Shown: positions 13,446 to 26,700, numbered from the stretch's first letter. The stretch is 64,000 bases of DNA from Drechslerella dactyloides (GCA_020064725.1 JAGTWJ010000019.1:3038001-3102000); one strand, 5' to 3'. Numbers and translations are program-made. Notes: generated by a model not told the origin, from the sequence alone.

Positions 13446-13848
13446 GCCCGACTGATAAGGAGGGAACTAGTAGAGCTCCCCGGTGCGCAGGAGGGGCCCA
13501 CCCCACCAGATTTTGCTGGGTGGTGGCCGCCAAAAAATGTGTTGTTTTTTGCGAACTTAGAAATTTTAGTCAGCCCGTGCCTCGGCGGCCGAAACTCCGG
13601 CCGAGCACAGCCGCGCAGCCACGCAGCTACGCCCCCGCACACAGCCACGCTCGGCACACAACAAACATGCTCGGCAGACCACGCCCACGCCCACGCCCAC
13701 GCCCACGCCCACGCCAATGCCAATGCCAATGCTCGGCTGCCCACGCCCATGCTCATGCCCATGCTCCCATACAAATAAAAATAAAATAAATAAAATACGA
13801 TACGGCGCTTATCAGTCGGGTTTAAGTGCTGCGCAAGCAGCCTTCTAG
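13446..13848 (+). mobile_element. H1, Helentron/Helitron2-like non-autonomous element
   Basis: 403-bp GC-rich island in AT-rich DNA, inserted between T (13,445) and T (13,849) with no other target duplication. The left end starts GCCCGACTGATAAGGAGGG. The right end carries the inverted match CTTATCAGTCGGG, then TTTAAGT, a hairpin GCTGC-GCAA-GCAGC (13,828-13,841) and terminal CTAG. Asymmetric inverted repeats, a 3' hairpin and T-T insertion are the known hallmarks of Helentron-type non-autonomous elements. It shows little RIP, consistent with its short length. No protein is credible; the frames here are low-complexity. Confidence 0.8.
13679..13765 (+). repeat. Hexanucleotide array (CACGCC)n / (CAATGC)n inside H1
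   Basis: Six-base tandem units grade from CACGCC to CCAATG and CCATGC. Related arrays occur at the same place in H3 (46,372-46,412) and, C-to-T mutated, in H5 (49,526-49,575). Confidence 0.85.
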
Positions 13849-13849
13849 T

Positions 13850-14976
13850 TAAAATTTATTTATTTATTTATTTTTATATTATTTTTTTAAAATACTTTCT
13901 CTAGGTTTCTTAATTTTTTTTATAATTTTTTATATATTTAAGTTCTTGTTTAATAATATTTTAATATTATATTTAATATTTTAAATTTTAAATAATTATA
14001 AAAATACTAATTAATTATTTTTAACTCAACTCAATATTATTTTCTTAATATAAGATAATCTATTAATAATATTAATTATTTATATATATAATTAAGTATA
14101 GTTAAATTTAGTAATAATATATTTAATTATTATTATTTTAGTTTATTTTATTTTAATTTTTTTTTATTTTAAATTTTAAATTTAATATTATTTATTTTTA
14201 TAGATTATATTTATAAATTTAAAAAGATATAGGGCTATTAATTTTATATACTAAATATTATTTAAACAGTAATAATATACAGCTAGAACTAAATTTTTAT
14301 AAAATTTAATATAGAATCTTATTTATTTTATATATTGAAACCTATATTAAATATATAAATATTTAATAATAATATTAAAATAATTTAGAAAATTTTCTTT
14401 TAATATAAATAAAATAATTTTTAAAAAACTATAATTATAAGTATATATATATATTATAATATAATATTTTTTATTTTAATTAATATTAGTAAAACTAAAA
14501 CTTATATTATTCTTATATTTAAATTTTTAAAAAAGATTATTATAGTCTTTATATTTTTTAATAAATTAATTAATATTATTATTAGTAATCTTAAATACAA
14601 TAATCTATTAATATTTATATTAAATAATTAAATTATATATAATAATCTAAATCTACTTTTTTAAATTATATAAAATTAATATTAAATTATATTTATAAAT
14701 CTAATTAAAATAGTTTAATTAAAAAATAATTTTCAGAAATTAATAATTATTTATAAAAAATAATTTATTTGTTAAATTTAATATCTTATTCTAAAAAAAT
14801 ATCATCTTATATTTTTTAATTATTAGTATAGTCATATAACCTAGCTTTGAATAGCATCACTACAACTAATATTCTCTATTATTCTATTTATTATTATTAT
14901 TATAATATTATATAAGTATTAAATTATATTTTTATCTAAATTATTTAATATATATCTTAATTATATTATTAAAAAA
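13850..14976. other. Decayed DNA with repeat segment U1 copy 1
   Basis: AT-rich. The part 14,360-14,660, translated forward, gives a decayed frame with KTKTYIILIFK and NKLINIIISNLKYNNLL that parallels KTEAYIILIFK and LNRLTKNLILNLKNYN at 40,430-40,740. The two are therefore degraded copies of one unclassified coding repeat. No family name can be assigned. Confidence 0.5.
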
Positions 14977-15564
14977 CTAGAAGGGTGCGTTGCACCACTT
15001 AAACCCGACTGTAAAGCTGTCCACTTTAGTTTTACTTTTTAATTATTTTTAATTCAAGGAATTTTTGTTTATTAGTTATTTTTTTATTAGTTATTTTTAT
15101 TAGTTGTTTTTATTAATTTTTTATAATTAATTTTTATTAAATTTATTTAGTTTACTTTGAATTGAATTTTTTTTAATTAATTTTTTTATTAATTTTTTAT
15201 TCAATTTTTTTGTGAAATTTTTTTAAGTTGTTTTTTATATAGGAATTTTTATTAAAACTCACTTTTCGAAATTCAAACTAAAATATCTCCTTTATTATTT
15301 AATTAAATTATGTGTTGTAGGGGTAAACCCTAATTATTATATAATAATCTATAAATAATTTTTAATTTATTTTGTGTTGTTGTGTTGTATATATATGTTT
15401 GTCTGTTTGTTTATTACTATTTTTATATAGTGGCTGTGGCTGTGCTTTTGCCAAGGAATGCCAAGAAACAACACATTTTTTCCCGCCCACACCCTACCAA
15501 ATTTTGGTGTATTGTCCTCCGCAGACTGGGGAGTTCCAAGTAAACCCCTCCTATACAGTCGGGC
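14977..15564 (-). mobile_element. H2, Helentron/Helitron2-like element (reverse)
   Basis: 588 bp between A (14,976) and A (15,565), i.e. T-T on the element strand. On the minus strand it begins GCCCGACTGTATAGGAGGGG and ends ACAGTCGGGTTTAAGTGGTG, with hairpin GGTGC-AAC-GCACC (14,984-14,996) and CTAG. Both inverted repeats have CTGT where the other copies have CTGA, so the two ends changed together. Contains the shared AAATGTGTTGTTT core (reverse, 15,466-15,480). The interior 15,000-15,360 is AT-rich. Confidence 0.8.
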
Positions 15565-16072
15565 AATTAACTCTAATAAACCCAATATATTTTATATTAT
15601 AATCTAATTATAAATAAATATTAATTAATTCTAATAATTATATTTCTTATTATCTTTTTATAAAAATATCTTAATTATAGATTTAATATATATACTAATT
15701 ATTAAGATTTTTATAAAAATAAAATTAAAATATCTATAAACAATCTAGATTTTTTAAACTATTTTATCCTATTAAACATATACTACCCTATTATAGCTAA
15801 TCTAAGCTTTAATTAAATTATTAATCTTAGACCTAATAAATATATATAAAATATTATAATAATATTTTTAATTTTTAAAAATTTATTCAAAATCTTATCT
15901 ATATATTTAATTTGATTTATAGAAAAAGAGTAATTTAATCTATTTCTGATAATTTATATTTTTTTAATTTTTTTAATTTTTTCTAAATTTATAATTATAT
16001 ATATTATTATAATATTTTATTTTGTTATTTAAATAATTTCTATATCTTTTAAGAATAGTAGTATATTATCTA
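15565..16072. other. Unclassified AT-rich decayed DNA
   Basis: About 500 bp; C is retained more than G, as in G-to-A RIP tracts. No recognisable element. Confidence 0.45.
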
Positions 16073-16074
16073 TA

Positions 16075-17966
16075 ACGTCAATAATAAGCGAACGGATCAG
16101 ACAAGCAAGCAGATCACCTCACCACACCTACGCACCCACCACTCCTCCTATACCTTATATCTCCACAACCACCACAATACCTGCCTCTACAACCAAATCC
16201 AGAATTCTTTTAGCTATTAAAACTATAAAAAAAGACCAAGAATTAAGTATTTGAGCTACTACTAAACATTATAATATCCCTTATACCACCTTAGTCTACC
16301 AATATAATAGCCACTCTTCACAATACAACAGCATCCCTAAATCACAAAATTTTACAAAATTAAAGAAGGATACCATTATTCAATATATACTTAAACTATA
16401 TACACAGTCTTTTCATCCTAAGCTAGATAGTATGAAAAATATAGCCAACCAACTACTACTAACACATAACAACAATAATACACAACACATCAGTAAAAGA
16501 TAGGCTAGTAATTTTATCAAACACCACCCAGAACTACAAACACATCTATCCAGGAAGTATGATTACCAGCAAACAAAATACAAAGATCCTATATTTATCA
16601 GCAAGTAATTTCAGCTAATAGAGGCTATAAAAACCAAATATAATATTATAAACAATAATATCTACAACTTTGACAAGATTAGTTTCACAATAAGCATAAT
16701 ATCTATAATTATTATTGTTATAGGTGCTGAAACATACAATAAAACTAAGCTAGCACAGCCTAGGAATCACAAATAAGCAACAATTATCCAAAAAATAAGC
16801 ACAGAAAATTGGACAATACTACTATTTATTATCCTTGCTGGGCAATACTATTTAGCTAGCTAGTATACAGCAACAAAACTACCAATAAATTGGGTTATTA
16901 CACTTTCTAATAACAGCTAAACAATGAACAAGCTCACTCTACAATAGCTAAAGTATTTTGATAAATTTACAGCACAGCACTACATTTCGGACTACCAACT
17001 ATTAATCTTAAATAGTCACAAAAGCCACTACTCTATTACTTTTGAACTATACTATTAAAAATATAAGATTATTACAATCTATATATCACTACATTCATCA
17101 TATATCCTCTAGCCACTGGATATTAGCTACTTTGAGTTATTAAAATAGGTATATAACTATAAGATAAAAAGCTTAATATATATATATATTAACCATATCT
17201 CTAAGCTAGAGTTTCTTACTGAGTTCCACAAAATATTTATTATTATAATAACACCTAAAAACATATACAGCAGTTTTGCTAGAGCTGGTATTATATCTTA
17301 TAACCTTAACAAAGTTTTATCAAAGCTAAATATACAGTTACCAGCAGTTATTCTAGTGAATTCATATCCAGATATTGTAAATATAGTAGTTACCTAGACT
17401 ACAAAAACACTATTAAATTTATTAAAAACTAGTCTATAAGTAAACCTAATCAAAAACCAGATTATCTAGTACTAGAATAACTCTCCTATATTACTACTAG
17501 CAGTTGTGGACCAACTGTCTAAAAGGATACAAACTATAATATATTAATTAATACTTATATATATAAAAAATATAATACTATACTCTACTAATAAAGTATT
17601 AAGTAAACAATAGTAAATAAAAAAACAGTATATATAGTATAAAGGTATACTTACTATATACCAAATAAATAATATACTAAACCAAAACACCATAGGTAGG
17701 TAATATAAATAGGTAAAACCAAAAAACTATCAGAATAACATACAGCTAGGAGGAGGTTTTGGAAAGGTATTATACTGTAATCAATACAATAGAGCTAGGT
17801 ATAATATTCAAACATATCAAAAGGTATCTTAAGCATATAAATAAACTATTTAGTATATATCTAGCCCAAAGCTATAATATTATGGTGGTAAAATCAATAT
17901 TTTCATTAAAATGGGGTGGTAAGATGATCCACTCGCTTGTCTGATCCGTTCACTTATCATTAACGT
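16075..17966 (+). mobile_element. pogo-A copy 4
   Basis: 1,892 bp with TA at 16,073-16,074 and 17,967-17,968. TIRs are largely intact. Only 48 bp separates it from the pogo-A tip at 18,017. Confidence 0.93.
16177..17832 (+). pseudogene. pogo-A copy 4 transposase pseudogene
   Basis: Full-length frame; the start codon is ATA. The first catalytic Asp is kept (NFDKISF), the second is Asn (LILNSHKSH) and the third is kept (PLDISYF). Many Gln-to-stop changes. C is retained at the 5' end, G at the 3' end. Confidence 0.86.
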
Positions 17967-18016
17967 TATAAATTTTTATTAAAATATTAGTTAATATAAA
18001 GAGATATTTATTTATA

Positions 18017-18136
18017 ACGTCAATGATAAGCGAACGGATCAGACAAGCGAGCAGATCACCTCACCACCCCATCTTAATAAAAATATTGATTTCACTATCA
18101 TAATACTATAGCTTTGGGCTAGATATATATTAAATA
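18017..18136 (-). mobile_element. Right tip of pogo-A copy 8, detached by inversion
   Basis: 120 bp: an intact pogo-A TIR flanked by TA (18,015-18,016), then the family's non-coding 3' segment, stopping at the TA (18,135-18,136) where M2 begins. The rest of the element is not on the other side of M2. It corresponds exactly to what is missing from the pogo-A copy at 58,757-60,530: 1,774 + 120 - 2 (duplicated TA) = 1,892 bp. Confidence 0.9.
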
Positions 18137-19231
18137 ACGTGTATGATAAGCGACCGGATCAGACAAGCGACCGGATCACCCCACTCAGTCAAACACCCCA
18201 CCAAACACCTTTTATTTAATATTATAATAAATATCTATTATAAAATTATAAAAAAAATACTTTAAAATAAATATATATTCAAAGAGATTAATTATCATTT
18301 TTTTAATTTTTTAATATTAATATTAAATTAATAATAATTATTTTAATTATTATAAAAAACAACACAAACTTTTAGGTGTTTGACTGTAAATATCTAAGTA
18401 ATTTATAAATAAAAACTTCTAAAAATTGAAGATATAATAAATTATTATATAATCTAGGATTATAGAGAGTTTTAGTTTATTATATTAAAAATTAAGCTTA
18501 ATAAAAGTGGTTAAAGTTGGTACAACACACCAACAACACACCAGCTATTTTTTTAAATAATTATATATAAAAATATTATAAAAAAATTAAAAAAATTAAT
18601 ATTAGATTAAATAAGATTAAATTATAATTTTTCTAATTTTTTTTAATTTTTTTTGTCGAAAATTCAATTTTTTATAATTTTTTATAATAGAAATTAAAAA
18701 TATTAATATTAAATTATATAATATATAAAAAAATTTCAAAAAAATAAAATAATAAATTTTTAATATATTAAAATTAAACTAAATTTTTTTAAAATTTTTT
18801 TATAATATTTTTATATATAATTTTTTAAAAAATAGTTGGATGTATTGTACCAACTTTAGCCACCTTTATAAAGCCTAATTTTTAATATAATAAGCTAGAA
18901 CTCTCTATAATCCTAGATTATATAATAATTTATTATATCTTCAATTTTTAGAAGTTTTTATTTATAAATTACTTAGATATTTACAGTCAAACACCTAAAA
19001 GTTTGTGTTGTTTTTTATAATAATTAAAATAATTATTATTAATTTAATATTAATATTAAAAAATTAAAAAAATGATAATTAATCTCTTTGAATATATATT
19101 TATTTTAAAGTATTTTTTTTATAATTTTATAATAGATATTTATTATAATATTAAATAAATGGTTTTTAGTGGGGTGTTTGACTGCGAGGTGATCCGGTCG
19201 CTTGTCTGATCCGGTCGCTTATCATACACGT
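18137..19231 (-). mobile_element. Foldback element M2
   Basis: 1,095 bp, ends ACGTGTATGATAAGCGACCG in both orientations, TA at 18,135-18,136 and 19,232-19,233. Arms of about 460 bp surround an AT-rich core. Small arm differences (CACCCCACTCAGTC on the left, CACCTCGCAGTC on the right when reversed) show it is the reverse complement of M3. Left flank: pogo-A tip; right flank: Gypsy-2 gag remnant. Confidence 0.92.
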
Positions 19232-19233
19232 TA

Positions 19234-19924
19234 TATATATTACTATAACAATACTAAATAAAAAGAATAAAAAGAAATAATGTGAACTAAATAAGTCCCA
19301 GAACATATTTTAAAATAAATTAAAGAATTAATATAAGAATATAAAAAAATAGAATGATTTATAAAGAAATAATAAAAAATAATTATTCTAATTAGAATAA
19401 TAATTCTAATAAAATAAAATATATTATAAATAATAAATCTAGAGAACTATCTTATATATTATATATAATATATATTAAATTTTTTAGTATTTATAAGAAA
19501 TAAGAAAAATATTTAAAAGACTATTTTTATTAAAAATATATAAAAAAAATATTAGAAATAAAAATTGAATATTTCTATAAATATTATATATATTATTTTA
19601 TAGAATATAAAAATAGAAAGTAATATAACTATAAATATTTTATAAAAAAAAAATATATTAATTGTTTAAAATACTTTTATAACTTTAATAAACTAAAAAT
19701 AGTTAAAAGATATATCTATTAATATAATAGAAAAAAAAAGGAATATTATTAATATTAAAAATATTTTAGAAATAATGTTATTAATTAATAAAATAAAAAT
19801 AAATATGTAAAATAATGTTTTATAAAAATATAATAAAAAATAGTTAATAATTTAGATTATAAATTAAAAAACTAGATATACTTTGGAATTAATAAAAATA
19901 GACTAAAATAAAAAATCTAAATTT
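19234..19924 (+). pseudogene. Gypsy-2 gag remnant (Cys-rich C-terminal part)
   Basis: Aligns by eye with 23,131-23,690 of Gypsy-1: landmarks are ACTATAACAATACTAAATAA for ACTATTGCAGCAACACTAAA and AAAAAACTAGATATACTTTG for AAAAAACTAGGAATGCTTTG. It ends at the AATTT target site of Gypsy-1, just before the gag-pol frame change. Confidence 0.8.
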
Positions 19925-20552
19925 TGTTATGGGATAACAGCGCAGCACCCGAATAACCTGTACAGACCTGGTTCCCATATAGACATCCTTCCCATACAGT
20001 ACGCGAAGTAATGGTGTATCTATGCACTTTGTGGAATAAACTCTTATAATGAATGTACATCTATGTAGGTTTATTCTACATAGAATCCAGAACTATATAG
20101 AATGTATTGCCATATAGAAGAATAATTTATATTATATTCCTTCTGGTGTGGATCTGGTATGGAGATTATTATGATGATTTATGATATGTGATATACTTCC
20201 TGTTCCTGTTTTTCAGAAAATTAGGAGTAAAGAGCAAGTGGTATCTGGGAGCAAGAAATATAACATATTAATATATCTTTATTATTCTATGTATTAGATA
20301 TTATGTATTTAACTAGCCTATTCTACTGGTTGATTGATGACTTTTTCTTGGGATTTCATTAGTTAATGCCTAAACCATAGTATCCTAATAGCTAGCTTAT
20401 TTACTATTGTTGTTATATATTCTATTTCATAGTTACTATTGTATTTAATATATATTTATCTTCCTTTATTAAAAACCCCGTATGATAGTGACTGAGAGTC
20501 AGAGACTTTAGAGTGAAGTATGTTTGACCTGGTCCTGGGCTAAAGTATAACA
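19925..20552 (+). repeat. Gypsy-1 5' LTR
   Basis: 628 bp. Retains G but has lost much C relative to the 3' LTR (for example GGTGTGGATCTGG here, CAACACAGACCTAG there), so the + strand took the C-to-T changes. Contains the TA at 20,128-20,129 that corresponds to the insertion sites of M1 and pogo-D copy 1 in the other LTRs. Confidence 0.93.
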
Positions 20553-20596
20553 CTTTGATTGATTACTTTTAGTGGATAAGGAGAAGCAATAAGTAT

Positions 20597-23500
20597 ATGA
20601 TAACCCCTAGTATAACTCATAAGTTCTTAGTAGTATACAAAAATAAAACAGAATTCTACAGTGTAGAGTTACAAGAACTACTTACAGATGACAGCAACTT
20701 TAAATTGGTATTAGATAATGAAAATAATGAATATAAAAGATCTGTTAACAACTTTTATATCCTAGGAATATATGAATAAAAGATAATTGCAGCAACAACT
20801 TAGATGGTACTATATATATAAAGAGGTAATAACATAGTAGACCCCAATTTTTTTAGGTTAATTAGTGAATATATGGACAGTCTATAGGAATATGGAGATA
20901 AATTTGTGGTAGATATAGGAATGTAAGTTTTGGAAGAAATAAATAGTGTTATACTAGAAAATAATATTGAGTAAGGGTTAGAATAGAGCCTTAAGACAAT
21001 ATAATGAGAAGCAATTGCAATATATTAATGACATATATGAGTAGTCTTAACAATAGTCAAAGATATTGAAGTAATTATGTTAGGAAACTTTGAAGAAATA
21101 GCAAAATATACTAAGAACCTAGCTAGTATTTAGATGAATAATATTACTGCTTAAAATCTTATACTATTTGCCAACTCTAGATTTGTTCTGGTTAGTGGAT
21201 CTAGAACTTAAGGAAATGGAATTATAGCTATTTTTGTAGTAATACCTAACAGAGCACCAAAAATAGGAGATCTGATTAGGTATGGAGGATAATCTGAGAA
21301 ATTTGATTAATTTCTCAATCAGCTTGGCAACTATTTTTTTTTCTACTCTGAATAATTTACCACAAAATGGCACAAAATCTGCTTTATAGGAATGTACCTC
21401 GAAGAGAACACCCTTAACATCTATCTAATATATAAACAGGTATATGAAGATACTCTAGAAGAAAACCAAGAGGCACAGATTCCCAAAATTAATAAAGTCT
21501 TTAGTACCTTCCAGGAATTTACAAACTTCCTCAAGCAAAAATGCAGATACAAGAACAAGGTTGAGGAAGCCCTTAGAAAACTCGACTAACTCAAATAAAC
21601 TGGATTAGCGCGATCTTACTTTCAATAGTTTGACCAATATGTACTTCTCACTGAATATGATGATGATGTTCTATTTTATAGAGCTAGAGAAGGACTTAAA
21701 CCCAACTTAAAAATAGAGATTATTAAACAGAAACTCCTAAAGAAGGAAATGACTTACTATGAAATGCAGATTATAGCCATCAAATTAGATGATGTACTAT
21801 ATCAGTCTCAGAAGGGCTTGCAACAGAAAAAACCTTATTATAACCTAAATAAATATCATTTTAGTAAATATACCAAAAAACCTTAGCAGAATTGGACCTG
21901 AATTGGAAAATCCTTTTGGAGACCAAACAAAATTTATGGGCCAGAATTTATGAACCTCAATATCATTTAACACTAGAAACCCAAGAAATCCAACACACTC
22001 CTCTACTATTAATACAACAAGGCAAAACATATCAAGCAAAACTGTCCTGAGAATAAAGAAAAAAGAAACTTCTAGAAATAACTATACCAAGAAAGACAAT
22101 TCAGGATGATAAGATGATTGTCTACTTCTGAAGACTTTGACACTATGGCAAATAAAATATGGAGATGTATATACCCTGGAGCCAGACTAGTCCAGTGCCA
22201 GGATATTGCTCAAGAAATCAACGCAACTATTGAACGGAACCCTGTCCTGTTCATGGATGCCCAGCCAAAAGAAGAAGAACTTAACTGGTTATGGAATAAC
22301 CCTATACCAAGAATATACCTGGTATATAGAAAAAACTCAGATGGATGTTTATGGGAAAAATATCAAATAAACATAGAAATCTTGATGAGAGTAATCTAAA
22401 TGTTCCTGATTTTAATCATATTTTTAGTTTAATTTAACCAATTACAACAGGAACTTGTTCCTATAAACCCTGGAAAATGTAGCAAGGACTATTGTGCTAA
22501 GCAAGAATGGTGAATGGAAATCATCAATGAAAAAACAGACAGACCAATTTTGTGGATGGTCTTTTTCTAATGATGTGCTTAGATCTGTGAGCTATAGATT
22601 TGTATTGAGTGTGGATTTAATGTACCTGTAGGAGAATGAACTATCTATGGAATGTTTGAAATTAACTTTTACCAAAATTGTTGATAGTAGCTAGAATATG
22701 ATGCTATTGGGTACAAAGATGTGATTGATAAAAAATGTAGTAACTTTCGACTTTACCAAGAATCTATTTACTGCTACATGACTATGTTATATGGACAAAA
22801 CTTTGCTAACTAATGGGAAGCCTATTGATCTTAGACTGAAAACAACAAAAATCCACCTTGGTATAACCTTGATAAATGATGATAGTTTTTTGAAGGTATA
22901 GGATATCTTTTTTACAAGGAACAGAGATACTATTTTTGTAAATAAGATAGTGCTGATGTTTAGTTGTATGGGTACTTTGACCTGTGCAATGATTGCCATA
23001 ATGAATGGGTATATTAACATCAGCATTTCCTATACCTTAATTATATTAAGGAATGATTATCCAGAGAAACCTTTGGTACCTTTGAATGTGCTTACTGTGT
23101 TGGATATTTTAAGATATGGGAAGAATACTATGTATACTATTGCAGCAACACTAAAACAAGGGAGTAGAAAAAGATCATCCAGATGAAATAAGCTTGAGAA
23201 GAAATGCTGGATAGAATCAAAGGTCTAATGAAGGAATACAAAAAGAACCAAATAACTTACAGATCCAATAATTCTAATCTAAATAACGACTCGAACTCAG
23301 ATAACAGTTCTATTGAAATGGAATATACAACAGACAGTGAACCAGGAGAACTACCCTACGCACCATACCTAATATGCGCCAAAACCTTCAGCATATATGG
23401 GGAATAAAAAGAATATTTTAATACCTGTTTTTACTAAAAATATAAAGGAAAAACACCAGAAACAAAAACCAGATATTTTTATAAAAATTACATATACTAT

Positions 23501-23704
23501 TTCATAGAATATGACGAGAGGTAATAACACTACTATATCTATCTAGTAGGAAAAGGAAAAATCTATTGCCTAAAATGTTTCTATGAATTTGATATCCTGA
23601 AGGCTTGTAGAAGACACACTTGACAATGCGACTCAAAAAACTAGGAATGCTTTGGAACCACCAGAAACACACCAAAGTAAGAAATCCCAGTCTCCACAAA
23701 AAAC
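20597..23704 (+). pseudogene. Gypsy-1 gag, unusually long (about 1,036 codons), RIP-mutated
   Basis: Gag would form the virus-like particle and bind the element RNA. One frame (starting ATG at 20,597) can be followed for 3.1 kb with only RIP-type stops. A retrotransposon-gag capsid-like region lies at about 21,190-21,830 (QFLNQLGNYFFFY, then MYLEENTLN, then RAREGLKPNLK). A CCHC knuckle at about 22,004-22,044 reads N-K-A-K-H-I-K-Q-N-C with earlier Cys mutated to Tyr or stop. After it come about 550 more codons, unusual for this family, with several Cys pairs: CIECG (22,590), CNDCH (22,985), FECAYC (23,088), and a C-x2-C-x12-H-x3-C pattern at 23,567-23,635. Open pieces: 21,392-21,589; 22,118-22,399; 23,204-23,407. 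Function of the extension is unknown. Confidence 0.78.
23698..23704 (+). promoter_or_regulatory. Candidate -1 frameshift slippery site A AAA AAC between gag and pol
   Basis: Gag is in frame 2 (codons ACA AAA AAC), the protease in frame 1 (AAA AAA CTC ACT CTT). The heptamer A AAA AAC is in the canonical X XXY YYZ phase and a -1 slip there fuses Gag exactly to the protease frame. Gag would otherwise stop near 23,747. Caution: RIP turns G into A, so the A-run may be partly secondary. Confidence 0.55.
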
Positions 23705-26700
23705 TCACTCTTATCTTATTTATATTTGGAAAATCTACAAAAATCCTGATTGATAGTGGAGTGGAAGAAAGCTATATTTTCACTGTAATAATATAAAAAT
23801 ATCAACTTAAAATATAATAAAAATCTAATATTTATTGAGTTACTGCTTTTTCACATCAGATTTTAGGAAAAGTTACCTAGGAAATAATCCTTGAAATATT
23901 CATTAATGGATATCTGGAGGAATATACTATTGATGTTTTAGACTTTCTAGAAGATACTCTGTTAGTTCTTGGATTCCCATGGTTAGTAAAATATAATCTT
24001 AGTATTAATTGGAGAAAAGGAGAAATTATTTTTAATGATTGTGATTGCTAGAAAATTATTAGAACATAGTTAATTAATAGGAACACTTTGAAAGAAACTC
24101 ACTTGAGGCTTATGATATACCTATCTGAGAAAGAAATCCAAAATAGATATAAACACAAACCAAGCATTTTACAACGAGTGTGGATCCAAACCAGAGAATT
24201 GCGCACCACATCTGAAAAAACAGATATCCTTATATGGATATCTAGAGAAGGAAGAAACGTCTTCCAACCTGTACTAGAGGAACAAACCCTACTAGAAATC
24301 AACTTATTCAAATATTCGATACCTCTACAGGAAGAAACGCAACCTCGATTTATACCAATATACGGATGTACTGACCAAAAGGTGGCAGCACTCCATGAAT
24401 ACATTAAAGAGAACCTTAAGACAGGATATATATAATCTTCCAACTTACTAGCAGGATACCCTATCCTATTTGTAAAAAAGAAAAACTCAGATAAACTATG
24501 AATCTGTATTGACTATTGAATTCTTAATGTAATAACTATTAAAGATAGAGGATTTTTACCCTTTATCAGTGAATTTTTTGATAGGATATTAGGTGCTATA
24601 GTTTATATAAAACTTGACCTCACCAATATATACTATAACATCAGGATCAACTCTGGAGAGGAATAGAAAACCACTTTCAAAACCAGATATGGGCTATTTG
24701 AATACTTAGTTATGTTTTTTGGATTGACTAATACACCCACAACCTTTCAAACATTCATAAATTATGTTTTATGAGAATATATTGACAATATATGTGTAGT
24801 ATATTTAAACAATATTTTTATCTATAGTATGGACCCCAGCAAACATTAAGAACATGTCAACCAAATTTTTGAAACCCTGAATCAATATAAGCTTAAAGTT
24901 AAGCTAGAGAAATCTGAATTTGAAGTTACTAAAATTGAATTTCTAGGAGTTATTATAACTCTATATAGTATATAAATGGACCTAAAGAAGGTATAAACTA
25001 TATAGGACTGGTTAATGCTAAAAACACTTAAGGAAATACAAATCTTTTTAAAACTATACAACTACTACTGATGATTTATCTGAGAATATAGCTACTTGGC
25101 TCTTGTTTTCTCAGAATTAATGAAAAAAGATATATAATTTGAAATGACCAAGGAAAGAATTAAGGCCTTCCAAACCTTGAAGGACACTTTTATTTCAGCA
25201 CCAATTCTCAAACTTTACGACCTAAAACTACCAGTACAAATAGAAGCTGATGTTTCTATAGCAGTCCTAGGGGCCTGCTTACTGCAAAAACAACTTAACT
25301 AAAAATGGCATCCTGTTGCCTACTTATTGCACAAGTTTGATGCTATGGAAACTAGATATCTGATACACGACAAGAAACTTATGGCCATCTTGTATGCTTG
25401 TAAGAAATAAAAAGTCTACTTATAGACTATAGAACCATTTGAAGTATTTTTAGACTACAAAAATCTCATATATTTTTTAATAATAAAGGAACTTAGTAGA
25501 TGCTAAGTTTGATGGTGGGAAATACTTAGTGAATATAATATGAAAATTATCTACTTTAAAGGAAAAGAAAACATTAGAGCTGATATTATCAACCAACAAC
25601 CTAACCTAATAGAAAATGTTCCTATAAATAAAGGAGCAATCCTGGAATAACATGGAAATATCATTACCATCAATAAGGAACTCAATCTTACTATCTATAA
25701 AGTTAAACCTGAGATGGCTACCAAACTTAAAGAAAGCTACCAAAGAGATACAACAACAAAAAAAATACTCCAGAACCCTGAAGAAATTACTGCACCTTTC
25801 ACCCTAGAAGATAGATATATCCTTTTTAAGGACCTCTTCTACGTCCTGGACAAGAAATTACAACTTAAAATCTTGTGATTATATTATGACGCACCTATGT
25901 ATGGACACCTAGGAATCGAAAAAACACAGAAATTTATTACATGGTAATACTTTTAGTTCAAAATAAGATAACAAATTAAACAATATATCAAGACATGCAA
26001 CCTATACCTACAAAATAAACCAGCAAAACACATGCCATATGGATACCTACAACCCAACAAGGCACCTGGTAAACCATTCCAAATCATAACTTACAATTTC
26101 ACACAAGGACTATTTTATTCAAGAGATCTTTTAATGAACCAAATCTATAACAAAATCTTAATTATCATCTGCAGACTTACCAAGACTATTATCCTGGAAT
26201 CTTGGAATAGTTTTTGGGGAGTGGAATAACTCTTGATAATCTATAATAAACAAGTATTCAGCCAATATGAACTATAAGAAAAACATATCTATAATAAAGA
26301 CCCTCTCTTTAATAGCAAATACTGGAAACACATCATAAACATCTCAGGCACCAAACTTAATATAGTAACAAAGGGAAGAGCTCAAACTAACAAAGCATCA
26401 AAACAAACAATCCAGATAATAAAAATCTACCTCAGATTATTCTTGAATTATATACAAAACAACTAGACAAAACTGCTACCTATAGTAGAACTTACTTACA
26501 ACTTATTAAAACACTCAGTTACGAATTATATACCTTATGAGGTACTATAAGGCTAGAACCCATGAACTATACAACCAGCCCTACCTATAAAAGAAGAAAT
26601 ACCTAGTGTAAAAGAACATTCCAAATCTATAAGCAAACTTTATAAACATTTAAAAAATGACTTGGACTTTGCAGCCCAAACCATATCCCACTATTATAAT

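Noticed and set aside
13679..13765. CRISPR-like array
   Set aside because: Six-base units without spacers; a simple hexamer array.
13442..13789. Overlapping open frames of 79-110 codons on both strands
   Set aside because: They are low-complexity products of the CACGCC hexamer array inside H1 (Ala-Trp or His-Ala/Arg-Pro repeats), open in several frames because of composition.
13446..13848. Classical Helitron (5' TC ... CTRR 3', inserted between A and T)
   Set aside because: The 5' end is GCCCGACTG, the target is T-T, and there are asymmetric inverted repeats, which fit Helentron/Helitron2 better. No RepHel gene is in the window, so the assignment rests on structure alone.
24099..24443. 114-codon minus-strand frame in Gypsy-1
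   Set aside because: Shadow of the pol frame open on the plus strand at 24,088-24,435, which connects protease to reverse transcriptase.
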